Source of the DNA: Desulfamplus magnetovallimortis
Lineage (GTDB): Bacteria; Desulfobacterota; Desulfobacteria; Desulfobacterales; Desulfobacteraceae
Direction: 5' to 3'
NCBI RefSeq assembly: GCF_900170035.1
Contig: NZ_LT828540.1
Coordinates: 678,856 to 735,121, forward strand
DNA length: 56,266 bases
Part shown: one piece after another, positions 7,694 through 16,407 of the stretch
Position numbering within the stretch: position 1 is the stretch's first letter
How the letters are laid out: each line of letters starts with the position of its first letter
The notes under the pieces: generated by a model
The model's database searches: none
What the model was told of the DNA's origin: nothing
Seen by the model: the letters and a program-made list of their open reading frames with translations, nothing else
Position numbers and translations under genes: made by a program

Positions 7694-10102
7694 TCAAGGC
7701 TCATCCAATATATCCCTGATTTTAACGGCCAGCTCCTGCTTTGAAAATGGCTTGTTTATAAAGTGAACACCTTCATCCAGAATTCCGCGATGGGCAATCA
7801 CGTTTGCAGTATATCCGGACATGAACAAACATTTAAGTTCTGGATATAGTTTTATGAGCGCCCCAGCCAGCTCCTTACCATTCATTTCTGGCATGACAAC
7901 ATCGGTCAAAAGTAAATCAATTTTATGTAAACTGCCATCCTGAACAATCCTGATTGCCTCACCCGGCGTTGAGGCCCCCAATACATTATAACCCGATCGC
8001 TCAAGCATCATTTTGGTCATTTTCAATATTGCTGTTTCATCCTCAACCAGTAAAATTGTGCCATGGCGTTTAACTGCTTCAGTAACAGAACTCTCTTTTT
8101 TTGATCTCTCAACTGCTTCAACAACATGGTGGGGAAGGTATATTTTAAAGGTAGTCCCCTCTCCAAGCTCACTGTACACATTGATAAAACCGTTATTTTG
8201 TTTCACAATACCATAAACTGTTGCCAATCCAAGGCCACTGCCATGCCCGACCTCTTTTGTGGTATAAAAAGGCTCGAAAAGATTTTCAAGAATCTTCTTA
8301 CCCATGCCACACCCATTATCGCTGAAACATACCCTGACATACTCTCCTGGTTTAAAACTAACGTTTTCACGGCAATATTCATAATCAATACGAATATTTT
8401 CCGTCTCTATTGTGACACAGCCCACGCCTTTGATAGCGTCCCGGGCATTTACACAAAGGTTCACAAATATCTGATCAATCTGTGACGGATCTATTTTTAT
8501 GGGCCACAGTCTTTCCGAAGGTGCCCATACAAGTTCAATATCTTCTCCAATAAGGCGATTGAGCATGTTGAGCATACCTTCAAGGGTGCTGTTCAGGTTT
8601 ATTATTTCAGGGGCAATGGTCTGTTGACGGGCAAAAGCAAGCAACTGCCTGACAAAGTCGGTTGATCGTTTTGCCGCATATTGAATCTCCTTAAGATTAT
8701 CAAAAAAAGGACTATCCGAACCTGCATCATCCAGTATGAGTTCGGTATTGCCAAGTATGACACTTAGCATGTTATTAAAATCATGTGCCACACCTCCGGC
8801 AAGCCTGCCAATGGATTCCATTTTTTGAGCCTGCTGCAGTTGTATTTTAAGCTTTAAAAGCGCCTCTTCGGATCGCTTCCGCTTTGTTATATCCTGAATC
8901 ACACCTGATATTTTTAACGGATTCCCATCTCCATCTTTTTCCAATTCAGCAATGGAAATGATAGTTTTCCTTTCATTTGTGTTTTTTGTTATAATATCAA
9001 ATTCCAAATTATACTCTTTACCGCTCTCAACCAAGTCTATTAATGCTTTGTGAACCCTCTCCCTCTCTGGAATGCAGTTTTCCACCTCATCAGTCGTAAA
9101 CGTATCAGCATCAGGTTGAAAACCATATATATTTTTTGCCTCCTCGGATCCCCAGAACTCCATTGTCTGGACGTTGTATTCCCAGTTGCCGACCTTACCG
9201 ATTCGTTGAGCCTTCTGATATCGCTCCTGGTTTTTTCGCAGTAACGCCCTTATTTTGCGATCTTCAGTAATATCATGCATAGTCACAAAAACCTGATGTA
9301 ACTGCTTATCTTCACCCATGAACTGAGGAATTGCATTAATACTCAACCAGACATACCCCTCTTTCAGGGGATTATAAACGCCGACAATCTTGTTCAGTAC
9401 AGGTTGCCCTGTCCGCAATGCCACCATTGACGGGTGGAATTCTCCCTGCAACTCACTGCCATTTTCATTAATGACCTTCCACCTGAAGTCAACAGATGTT
9501 CTTCCCAAAAATTGGTCACGGGTAAGGCCAAACATTTTCAAAGCTGTTGAATTGACATCTATCAGAGTACCATCGCAACTTTGATAAAAAGCCCCCTGTG
9601 CCATATTTTCGAAAAGGAGACGATACTTCAATTCACTTTGCCGCAGTTCATCACCTGCCCTCTTCTGTTGTGTAATATCTCTCCATACACCATGTAATAA
9701 GGGTTCTCCTTTGATTTTGATCTCAGACAACAGCACATCAAGCAATACATCTGAACCATCACATCTTTTACATAACCATTCAAACCGATGGCTCCCTTTT
9801 TCAAATGCCAGGGCAATCATTGATTCTGCTTTCTCCCTTGATGGATGACCATCCGGCTGGTATGGAGGAGAAATATCCCTGGGATGAAGTTTCAGTAACT
9901 GACTTTTTTTCTCAAATCCCAACAAACGAATTGATGACCAATTGCAGTCTATAAAACTATCATTTTTATATATAACATGTGCATCCGCAGAACTGTCAAA
10001 AAGCAATCTGAAACGCTCCTCGCTCTCCTTTAGTGCATTTTCAGCCATCTCCAGCTCCGTGACTTTTTGCTCTAACTTCTCATATGTTAATTTTTCAGGC
10101 AT
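7694..10102 (-). CDS. Hybrid sensor histidine kinase with three PAS domains and a receiver
   Basis: 802 residues from the ATG at 10102, chosen because GGAG lies 6 nt before it. A TTG 4 codons upstream lies within that ribosome site. Order: three PAS/PAC units (about 15-145, 160-285, 300-415), HisKA with phospho-acceptor His440 in GGVAHDFNN, HATPase with the N box NLCVNARDAI and the G boxes SDNGCGMG and GHGSGLGL, then a receiver (about 680-800) with Asp734 in LLTDVVMPE and Lys in NKPF. No membrane segment, so a cytoplasmic sensor. No dedicated response regulator is adjacent, so output may go through the fused receiver to a distant partner. Confidence 0.92.
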   Translation of the reverse strand: MPEKLTYEKLEQKVTELEMAENALKESEERFRLLFDSSADAHVIYKNDSFIDCNWSSIRLLGFEKKSQLLKLHPRDISPPYQPDGHPSREKAESMIALAFEKGSHRFEWLCKRCDGSDVLLDVLLSEIKIKGEPLLHGVWRDITQQKRAGDELRQSELKYRLLFENMAQGAFYQSCDGTLIDVNSTALKMFGLTRDQFLGRTSVDFRWKVINENGSELQGEFHPSMVALRTGQPVLNKIVGVYNPLKEGYVWLSINAIPQFMGEDKQLHQVFVTMHDITEDRKIRALLRKNQERYQKAQRIGKVGNWEYNVQTMEFWGSEEAKNIYGFQPDADTFTTDEVENCIPERERVHKALIDLVESGKEYNLEFDIITKNTNERKTIISIAELEKDGDGNPLKISGVIQDITKRKRSEEALLKLKIQLQQAQKMESIGRLAGGVAHDFNNMLSVILGNTELILDDAGSDSPFFDNLKEIQYAAKRSTDFVRQLLAFARQQTIAPEIINLNSTLEGMLNMLNRLIGEDIELVWAPSERLWPIKIDPSQIDQIFVNLCVNARDAIKGVGCVTIETENIRIDYEYCRENVSFKPGEYVRVCFSDNGCGMGKKILENLFEPFYTTKEVGHGSGLGLATVYGIVKQNNGFINVYSELGEGTTFKIYLPHHVVEAVERSKKESSVTEAVKRHGTILLVEDETAILKMTKMMLERSGYNVLGASTPGEAIRIVQDGSLHKIDLLLTDVVMPEMNGKELAGALIKLYPELKCLFMSGYTANVIAHRGILDEGVHFINKPFSKQELAVKIRDILDEP

Positions 10103-10295
10103 AAAATTCTCCAATTATTGATAGAGTCCTAAACCTATTGATGGCATCTTGCTCAACTCTTTTTCCTGTAATCTCGGTCAATACCGGATCAACGGATTTG
10201 GGACACAACCGATAAAGATATCATTGAAAAGGTTGCAGAATTTGAAGCGGGACAGGAATCATTTGGGAAAAAATTGGGCATGTTTCATTCAGCAG

Positions 10296-10354
10296 TTTAC
10301 ACTTTCCCTATCACTATTCCCGTTTTTAGGGATTAGCATCAAAAAAAGTGTAAA
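10296..10354. repeat. Family G inverted repeat, copy 2
   Basis: TTTACACTTT (10296-10305) faces AAAGTGTAAA (10345-10354). The GGGCATGTTTCATT flank lies on the left here, so the copy is inverted relative to copies 1 and 3. It lies in the 400-bp gap upstream of the PAS kinase. Confidence 0.6.
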
Positions 10355-10379
10355 TTACTTTGGGGTAGATATAAAAAAG

Positions 10380-10470
10380 GGTGGTGTCCCAAATATATTG
10401 ATGAGCTCTTCACAAACCTTGATTCAGCAGGGCTTTCACAAAAAGATATCAACACTTTTATGACACTACC
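10380..10470 (-). mobile_element. Family E MITE, copy E1 (91 bp)
   Basis: Ends GGTGGTGTC and GACACTACC form inverted repeats. A perfect 8-bp duplication TAAAAAAG flanks it (10372-10379 and 10471-10478). A second 91-bp copy in opposite orientation is at 52025-52115. The end sequence and 8-bp duplication recall IS256-like elements, but that family link is a guess and no transposase is in the window. Confidence 0.85.
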
Positions 10471-10500
10471 TAAAAAAGGTCAAAAATTGCACAGTTTTGG

Positions 10501-11505
10501 TTACCCCATTGCATTAAAATCTTCCGGTACAATTCCGGAGTTGTTATAATTATCAATAAAAAGCTTGATATGAAATACCAGCATGTAAAATGCCAAAGGA
10601 TAGATAACCATTTTTTTAACAGCAGGAGTCATGGGTAAAATTTCCTGGGTCCAGAAAGCCATGAAAAAATCAGTTGCCAGAAAAAAAGTAAACAGTAACA
10701 AAATATTTCGTGAACCAATTTTTACGGCAATATAAGCAGCAAGAAACAATCCGGCAATTGTTACACCCGGAATTGCACTAAACCACAAATCAAGGGGAAG
10801 CTCCCTGAAAATAAAATTTAGCAGGGTTCCTGTAACTGACATTGCAGCCATCAGGGAAATACTTGTTACTATTGCAGCAGCAGGATTAATTCTGAAAATT
10901 ATTGTGAGAACAAAATAAAAAATTGTATCAATTCCAAATCCTATCCAGCCACAAAGCAATCCTCCTACAAATGAGAGAAGAAATAAAATTGTGATGTTAA
11001 ATTCATTAAGCTCAACTTTTTTACTGGGATACTGGGAGTTTCTTATCAGAGAAAAAAAGACAATTTGAGTGAAGAGAAAGGCAATAAAATTAAAAATAAG
11101 ACTTAAAAGTTCAGGATTGCTTATGGGAAGATAGACAATACTTACAATTTCCCCCAAAAATCCCCCTGCAATACTTACAGGTATAACATTAAAAATGAAA
11201 AGCTTTCTGTTAAAAAGGAACCACCTGAATGTTCCAAGACCCATTCCATATGCCTGAATCATCAGGCTGAACTGTGAAACGGTAACCGGAGCCATATTGA
11301 TATGGGTAAGGATAGGAAAATATACAATTCCGGCAGCAGCCGGAGTAATGTTTGCTATGGTGGCAGCGATTGCCCCTACAAATGGCATAAAGTAGAGATG
11401 CGATATAAAACTTTCATAGAAAAAAGGGAAGCAGAGCAACCAGAGAACAGCAACAACAACTGAGATAATTATTGGGCTTCTGTACCTGCGTTTTGTAAAT
11501 CTCAT
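10501..11505 (-). CDS. TauE/SafE-family membrane permease
   Basis: 334 residues with about eight hydrophobic segments and the two-halved layout of the TauE/SafE (DUF81) family, which exports or imports sulfonates, sulfite or other organic anions. The half-repeats GAIAATIANITPAAAG (about residues 44-59) and GGLLCGWIGFGIDTIFY (about 180-196) are the visible family signatures, and the second repeat is the better conserved. Inner membrane. There is no partner enzyme next door, so the substrate is unknown. The gene is flanked on both sides by repeat-filled gaps and is likely monocistronic. Confidence 0.8.
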   Translation of the reverse strand: MRFTKRRYRSPIIISVVVAVLWLLCFPFFYESFISHLYFMPFVGAIAATIANITPAAAGIVYFPILTHINMAPVTVSQFSLMIQAYGMGLGTFRWFLFNRKLFIFNVIPVSIAGGFLGEIVSIVYLPISNPELLSLIFNFIAFLFTQIVFFSLIRNSQYPSKKVELNEFNITILFLLSFVGGLLCGWIGFGIDTIFYFVLTIIFRINPAAAIVTSISLMAAMSVTGTLLNFIFRELPLDLWFSAIPGVTIAGLFLAAYIAVKIGSRNILLLFTFFLATDFFMAFWTQEILPMTPAVKKMVIYPLAFYMLVFHIKLFIDNYNNSGIVPEDFNAMG

Positions 11506-11620
11506 TTCAAATCCATTTGTTTTACATTCCTGCCATTGTCCATTAAACAGAATTATTGAAGCATAAAATACTTCTGAAACAATACCAATAATACCGCATT
11601 GCCAAGGAATTTGTTTTTAA

Positions 11621-11783
11621 TAAACGTACATGGCTGATCACCGCCACAATCAAAGAGATGAAAGTCGTTTTAAAAACAGGCTGTTACCGAGACTTTCATA
11701 TAACACCCCATGTTTGCTGACGCATCACAACAAAACATGAAAGTCGTTTTAAAGACAGCTATTTATTGAGACTTTCATATAAA
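11621..11783 (+). repeat. Family B hairpin repeats, copies B2 and B3 in tandem
   Basis: Two consecutive units (11621-11703 and 11704-11783), each ending GACTTTCATATAA. B2 has the GGCTG-ATCA-CCGCC hairpin with one mismatch. In B3 the left hairpin is degraded while the GAAAGTC...GACTTTC stem is kept. Confidence 0.7.
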
Positions 11784-11786
11784 ACA

Positions 11787-11870
11787 TGCCCATTCATCTC
11801 ACCCCCAGCCAACTCTTACAGGCTTGCCATGGGGAGCTTGGGTAAGATAATTAAACCCAATTACCAAGGT
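11787..11870 (+). repeat. Repeat F copy 2 (empty site for MITE A2)
   Basis: Matches 4003-4067 plus 4248-4275 without the intervening element A. The junction reads GGTAAGATAATTAAACCC. It provides the pre-insertion state for A2. Confidence 0.7.
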
Positions 11871-11902
11871 TAAAAAACAAGTGATGACAATACAATAGTT
11901 AT

Positions 11903-13303
11903 TTACCACTCTGCAAGTTTGCAGTCCACAGTAATTCCCTCTTTTCTGTAAGTTTCGATCCTTGTTGTTGCTGAGGCCTTTAACACTCCTACATTCAGGT
12001 CAATATAATCATAAATCAAAGCTTCAGATTTTCCTTCTGCCGGACGCAGAATTCTGCCTATGTACTGTATAAGTCTTCCCTTGAATTTTATTGGCATAAC
12101 AAGAAACAACGTTGCAAGCTCCGGAAGATCAAATCCCTCCCCTATGAGCTGTCCCGTTGCCATCAGTGTTGAAACTTCTCCTCTGCCTAAAGCCTTTACA
12201 ATGCTTTCCCGCTGATTCTTAGGGGTATTTCCGGTTAGCACTTCAGAAGATACTCCATGGTTATTTTCAAGCATATGCTTAAGAGTCAAAGCATGTTCCC
12301 TGCGATCTGTAAGTACAAGCCGGATTCCCGGACGATCTTCCATTGCAATATCCCTGCATATCAGACTGTTTCTAAGGTGATCAAGTGAAAGGGCCTTGAT
12401 CACCGCCGGATAATTAAGGCTTGCATCCAGGATGGTCTCAAATTCAGTCTGACGGCAGACAACCTGTGCGGAACAGAGCTTTCCTGATTCCACAAGAGGA
12501 GTTTTTTCAATGGTATGGCGCAGCTCCCCAAGGGTCATAAATATCAGGGCATCCAGTTTATCCCGTCTATATCCTGTGGCAGTAAGGCCAAGCCGGAATT
12601 TTGCATCAAATCCTGACACTGCCTCGGTAAATGTCTTTGAGGGGCATTTATGGCATTCATCAACAATAATATGACCAAAAATGGGTTTTAGTTCATCAAC
12701 CCTTTTCCTGATACTCTGATAGAGCCCCACAGTTAACTTCTCCCCTGCCCTGAATTTACCACCTCCTATGATACCCACCTCTTCTGCCGGAATCCCCAAA
12801 AATGTTTCAATTCGCTCCTGCCACTGGCGAAGAAGTTCAACTGTATGCACCACCACAAGGGCAGGTTGCCTTCGACTGGCAATAATATAAAGAGCCATAA
12901 CAGTTTTTCCGCTTCCAGTACCTGCCGAGAGTACCCCGTGGGTATTTTTAAAAAGATCGCCTGTGACGGCACGCTTCTGAAAATCATGAAGGGTGCCATA
13001 AAAAGTTATATCAACCGGTTCAAGTACCCTTCTCTCATCCCTTAAAAGAATTTTTTCATTGAATTCCTTACAAATTTTATATGCTCTGTCTGCAAAGCCC
13101 CTTGGACAGCTTAATGTTTGAGGAGACTCTTCACTGTTTTCATAAAATTTCAGTTTTCTTGGAGTATTTCCTGTCCATTTTCCAAGGTTATTCAAAAGTA
13201 TGTACTGTGGATTATCAAGAGTAAGCTGCTGTTTAACCCTGTCTAAGGTGTCTGCGTTTTCAATATCTTTCAGCACAAGCCTGTCATTCAAGATAAACTC
13301 CAT
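11903..13303 (-). CDS. DEAD/DEAH-box helicase, XPB/Rad25-like
   Basis: 466 residues, a compact superfamily 2 helicase. Walker A GTGSGKT is at residues 128-134, the DECH box at 215-218, motif III-like GLTATG at 239-244, and motif VI YIGRILRP near residue 425. LHDFQKRAV (105-113) upstream of Walker A is the Q-motif-like lead-in seen in XPB-type and phage-type helicases. No nuclease domain is fused and none is adjacent, so this is probably a stand-alone repair or unwinding helicase. The ATG is preceded by a weak AGAGG. Confidence 0.85.
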   Translation of the reverse strand: MEFILNDRLVLKDIENADTLDRVKQQLTLDNPQYILLNNLGKWTGNTPRKLKFYENSEESPQTLSCPRGFADRAYKICKEFNEKILLRDERRVLEPVDITFYGTLHDFQKRAVTGDLFKNTHGVLSAGTGSGKTVMALYIIASRRQPALVVVHTVELLRQWQERIETFLGIPAEEVGIIGGGKFRAGEKLTVGLYQSIRKRVDELKPIFGHIIVDECHKCPSKTFTEAVSGFDAKFRLGLTATGYRRDKLDALIFMTLGELRHTIEKTPLVESGKLCSAQVVCRQTEFETILDASLNYPAVIKALSLDHLRNSLICRDIAMEDRPGIRLVLTDRREHALTLKHMLENNHGVSSEVLTGNTPKNQRESIVKALGRGEVSTLMATGQLIGEGFDLPELATLFLVMPIKFKGRLIQYIGRILRPAEGKSEALIYDYIDLNVGVLKASATTRIETYRKEGITVDCKLAEW

Positions 13304-13511
13304 TAAAACCTCTTTTTTCGGGCATCTTCCTTGTCTTAGTCAATTGTCAATTGTAGCGGTGATCCGCAAACAGTCGTTATAAGTTCTCATGTAATCATCA
13401 GGATAACAAGGAGACTTTGAATGTGGGTTTGTAATTTTATCAGCATTATGCCATATTGCAACCGAAATTCATCTTGAAAAGTAAACTCTTCAGAACATAA
13501 GAGGAGACAGT

Positions 13512-14360
13512 ATGGCAAAATTCAAAAATACAATGGAAATTTTCACTCTTCTGGACAAATCAAATTGCCGGAAATGTGGCAAAAAAACCTGCCTTGCCTT
13601 TGCCGCTTCAGTGTTTCAGGGAGAAAAAAAACTTGGGGACTGCCCATTACTTGAAAAAGATATCATTGAGCGTTATGAAAAGGATGAACTTCCAGAAGAC
13701 GGCCATCCGGTACGAAGTATTATTCAGGAAAACCAGGATGCATTCATGGAAGAGATGAAACAAAAGATATCCAAAGTTAACCTTGAAGAGGCAGCCCTGA
13801 GAACAGGAGGCAAATTTGATGGTGGAAAACTGACCATCAAGATTCTTGGTAAGGATTTCAGTGTGGATCAAAACGGTGCAATTTATACAGGAATACATGT
13901 AAACCCATGGATTGCAGCACCTGTGTTCAACTATATTCTCCACTCTGAAGGAAAGGAGCCCACAGGCAAATGGGTAGCTTTTAGAGATCTTAAAGATGGC
14001 AGGGAGAGATATCCTCTTTTTAGACAGAGGTGCGAGATGCCAATGAAAAAGGTGGCAGATATCTACACGGATCTTTTCAGTGATATGGTATCTGTTCTCA
14101 ACGGAAAAGAGGTAGCCAGGGAATTTCAGTCAGATATTTCTGTTGTCATGCATGTATTGCCCAAAGTGCCTGTAATGATATGCTACTGGTTACCAGAAGA
14201 TGGACTTGACTCAAGCCTCAATATATATTTTGATGAAACCGCTGACCGAAACCTGGAAATAGGAGCTATATTTTCCTTAGGAGCAGGTCTGACTCAAATG
14301 TTTACAAAAATGGCCATTACCCACGGGTATGAAGTAAGTTTGGATGCAAACCACCGATAA
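13512..14360 (+). CDS. Iron-sulfur protein with DUF3786 domain
   Basis: 282 residues. The N-terminus has the four-cysteine motif Cys19, Cys22, Cys27, Cys44 (NCRKCGKKTCLAFA...DCP), which resembles the [4Fe-4S] domain of the corrinoid iron-sulfur protein large subunit AcsC/CdhE. The rest matches DUF3786, with the GIHVNPWIAAPVFNYIL and EGKEPTGKWVAFRDL stretches. Such proteins occur in anaerobes and are suspected of corrinoid-linked methyl or electron transfer, but no activity is established. GAGGAGA precedes the ATG. No methyltransferase partner is adjacent. Confidence 0.85.
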   Translation: MAKFKNTMEIFTLLDKSNCRKCGKKTCLAFAASVFQGEKKLGDCPLLEKDIIERYEKDELPEDGHPVRSIIQENQDAFMEEMKQKISKVNLEEAALRTGGKFDGGKLTIKILGKDFSVDQNGAIYTGIHVNPWIAAPVFNYILHSEGKEPTGKWVAFRDLKDGRERYPLFRQRCEMPMKKVADIYTDLFSDMVSVLNGKEVAREFQSDISVVMHVLPKVPVMICYWLPEDGLDSSLNIYFDETADRNLEIGAIFSLGAGLTQMFTKMAITHGYEVSLDANHR

Positions 14361-14470
14361 AAATAGAGGATTGCTTTATACTATCCTAAACTATAATGAC
14401 ATTAGAGATAAAGCGTTCCTTATATCTAAGGCCACCACACCATTATGAAAACAAAGAGGGGACTTTTCAC

Positions 14471-14504
14471 GGTAAACGGGCATGATTGTGTATCAATCAC
14501 CCCC
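14471..14504 (+). repeat. Family I hairpin, copy 1
   Basis: CGGTAAACGGGCAT is followed by the 6-bp stem TGATTG/CAATCA (14483-14488, 14494-14499) and CCCCC. The second copy at 14711-14745 keeps both flanks but has a completely different stem. Confidence 0.5.
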
Positions 14505-14524
14505 AAATATAAAAATAATAGTTA

Positions 14525-14698
14525 CTCAAAGTCGACACCTATGATCTTGTAAGCCTTGTCAACACTGTCTGAATCAGGATTCCCAAGATTAACAAGATAA
14601 GGCAGGATTATCTATCCTGAGCATCCTATCCATCCTGGTTATCCTGGTTCAGACAACTGCAATAACTTCTGAAAAAGCAATAAGATGTCGATTTTGAG
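14525..14698 (+). mobile_element. Family A MITE, copy A3 (174 bp)
   Basis: Left end CTCAAAGTCGACA, right end TGTCGATTTTGAG, one mismatch. Perfect 6-bp duplication TAGTTA at 14519-14524 and 14699-14704. It is inserted between the two family I hairpins and is nearly identical to A1 apart from A1's 10-bp deletion. Confidence 0.9.
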
Positions 14699-14710
14699 TA
14701 GTTATTTCTA

Positions 14711-14745
14711 CGGTAAACCGTCATGGCCGGAGTCCGGCCACCCCC
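14711..14745 (+). repeat. Family I hairpin, copy 2
   Basis: CGGTAAACCGTCA, then the perfect 7-bp stem TGGCCGG-AGT-CCGGCCA (14724-14740), then CCCCC. The flanks match copy 1 while the stem sequence does not. Confidence 0.5.
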
Positions 14746-14876
14746 GATCATGGAAATTATGTATCCATTTCCACGGTAAAAAACGAAAAACCCTGAATGA
14801 AATATGAGAAATTGTACTGACATTTTTTATTACACATGATATGGAAATTATGAATTCCCTGAAAGGAGAAAAAAGA

Positions 14877-15365
14877 ATGCTTAAAGACCAGGAGTCTTTA
14901 CTTCAGTTGCTGTCAAAGCTTGGTATAACTTACGTAAATCATGAACATCCACCAGTATATACTGTTGAAGAGGCTGATAAGCATCATGAAGGCATTGAAG
15001 GCGTTCACAGTAAAAATCTGTTTTTTAAGGATAAGAAAAAAAATCTGTTTCTTGTTGTGACCCTTTCCGACAAGGATATTAATATTAAGGATCTGGCAAA
15101 AAAAATTGGAGCTAAAAGCCCTTCTTTTGGCAAACCGGATCTTCTGATGGAGGTTATGGGCGTAATACCTGGCTCAGTCACTCCGTTTGCTGTTGTCAAC
15201 ATCAAAAATCATGATATAAAAATAGTTCTGGATGAAGATATGATGAAACACCCTCTTTTGAATTTTCATCCTCTGGTAAATACAGCGACGACCACTGTTT
15301 CATCTGCGGATCTTCTCAAATTCATTGAGTATTGCGGGCATAAACCAGAAATAATACAAATATAA
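14877..15365 (+). CDS. YbaK/ProX-type aminoacyl-tRNA deacylase
   Basis: 162 residues from the ATG at 14877, which has AAAGGAG 9 nt upstream; an ATG 12 codons earlier has no ribosome site. The whole protein is one YbaK/EbsC domain: NHEHPPVYTVEEA near the start, the SKNLFFKDKK strand, and the late HPLVNTATTTVSSADLLKF motif typical of the stand-alone ProXp/PrdX branch. These enzymes hydrolyse mischarged tRNA, commonly Ala-tRNA(Pro). Cytoplasmic. Which mischarged pair is edited cannot be read from the sequence. Confidence 0.85.
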   Translation: MLKDQESLLQLLSKLGITYVNHEHPPVYTVEEADKHHEGIEGVHSKNLFFKDKKKNLFLVVTLSDKDINIKDLAKKIGAKSPSFGKPDLLMEVMGVIPGSVTPFAVVNIKNHDIKIVLDEDMMKHPLLNFHPLVNTATTTVSSADLLKFIEYCGHKPEIIQI

Positions 15366-15444
15366 TTCACCAATACAAATACAATTATCTTCCAGCCCCT
15401 AACTTTTTGAAATGCAGTTAACGTAATTCAGAAGGAGAAATATA

Positions 15445-16137
15445 ATGACCGATAATTTAATTCAATCCACAGATGATATCCTAATTATTTTATGCAGGTC
15501 GGTTCAGAAAGTACTCACAAAAGCGTCGGCACAGGTTATATCTTTTTCCCCGATTGTCCAGAAAATAAATAAAACCTGCCTTAAACCGGATATTGGATGC
15601 TTTACAATATTTGAAGGTGGTCTCTCCGGCCTTCTTATCATGAATTTTACCTCTGAAGCTGCAATGGATATTTATACAAGCTATATGACAAATATGGGAA
15701 TGCCAAGGGAGGAGCTATCCATTTTGCACACATCTGATGATGTTGCCAATGTACTGGGTGAGCTTATGAGTCAGGCAATGGGACACTTCCAGACAGATCT
15801 GCGAAAGGAACTCCAGGTATCCATTAAGCAAAGTGTCCCCAAAATGCTTGTGGTGAACAAGGATATCGCAATCTCTATTGATACAAAAATAGACTCTCCC
15901 CAATATCGAAGAGTCTCCTTTGAAACAGAAGATCATCGTCCTTTTTTTCTGGAACTTGGCATAGAGCACACTGAGTTTGAAACACTTTTTCCCTTTGAAA
16001 AAGAAAAAGACGAGAATATTGAAGAGATTCTCCTTGAAGCACAGCAAAAACATCAAAGAGAAGAAGATGAGAGAATGGCACTCTCATCCTTATCTCAATC
16101 TTCAAAGGTTTTTAACAAACTTGATGCAGAAGATTAG
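15445..16137 (+). CDS. DUF3334 family protein (CheX-like fold predicted)
   Basis: 230 residues. The long conserved blocks IVQKINKTCLKPDIGCFT, GGLSGLLIMNF, HTSDDVANVLGELMSQAMG and the late LELGIEHTEF identify the DUF3334 family. The G-E-L-x-x-Q-x-x-G helix resembles that of CheX/CheC phosphatases of response regulators, so a signalling role is plausible but unproven. GAAGGAG lies 8 nt before the ATG. The tail (about residues 190-230) is Glu/Lys/Gln-rich and probably helical or disordered. It is convergent with purB. Confidence 0.8.
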   Translation: MTDNLIQSTDDILIILCRSVQKVLTKASAQVISFSPIVQKINKTCLKPDIGCFTIFEGGLSGLLIMNFTSEAAMDIYTSYMTNMGMPREELSILHTSDDVANVLGELMSQAMGHFQTDLRKELQVSIKQSVPKMLVVNKDIAISIDTKIDSPQYRRVSFETEDHRPFFLELGIEHTEFETLFPFEKEKDENIEEILLEAQQKHQREEDERMALSSLSQSSKVFNKLDAED

Positions 16138-16300
16138 CTTTGATTGCTTTTTCCCATTTATTGAATTTGTCTGAATCAGGATAACCAGGACAAACAAGAT
16201 GTTCAGGATAGATGATACTGCCTTTTCTTTGTTTATCTTGGAAATCCTGATTCAGACATTATTGACAAGGCTCAAAAGGTTATAGGTATCAATTTTTAAT
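16138..16300 (-). repeat. Degenerate family A element, reverse orientation
   Basis: Read on the minus strand it runs AATTGATACC, GAGCCTTGTCAATAATGTCTG, AATCAGG, and CCTGGTTATCCTGATTCAGAC, tracking the complete A copies with many substitutions. The outer inverted repeats are eroded. It starts at the stop codon of the DUF3334 gene and abuts element D1. Confidence 0.6.
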
Positions 16301-16303
16301 ATT

Positions 16304-16403
16304 GATGGTATCGTAAAAAGTCCAAAACGCCAAAGTCGCTATTAATAATTTCAGTGGGTTACGGCTAAAAGAATCCCAAAATCGGACTTTTTACAGGTTC
16401 ATC
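16304..16403 (+). mobile_element. Family D MITE, copy D1 (100 bp)
   Basis: Ends GATGGTATCGTAAAAAGTCC and GGACTTTTTACAGGTTCATC are inverted repeats with a few mismatches. Perfect 6-bp duplication AATATT at 16298-16303 and 16404-16409. The right duplication carries two bases of the purB stop codon, so purB now ends exactly at the insertion. The element may serve as a two-way transcript end between purB and the DUF3334 gene. Confidence 0.9.
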
Positions 16404-16407
16404 AATA

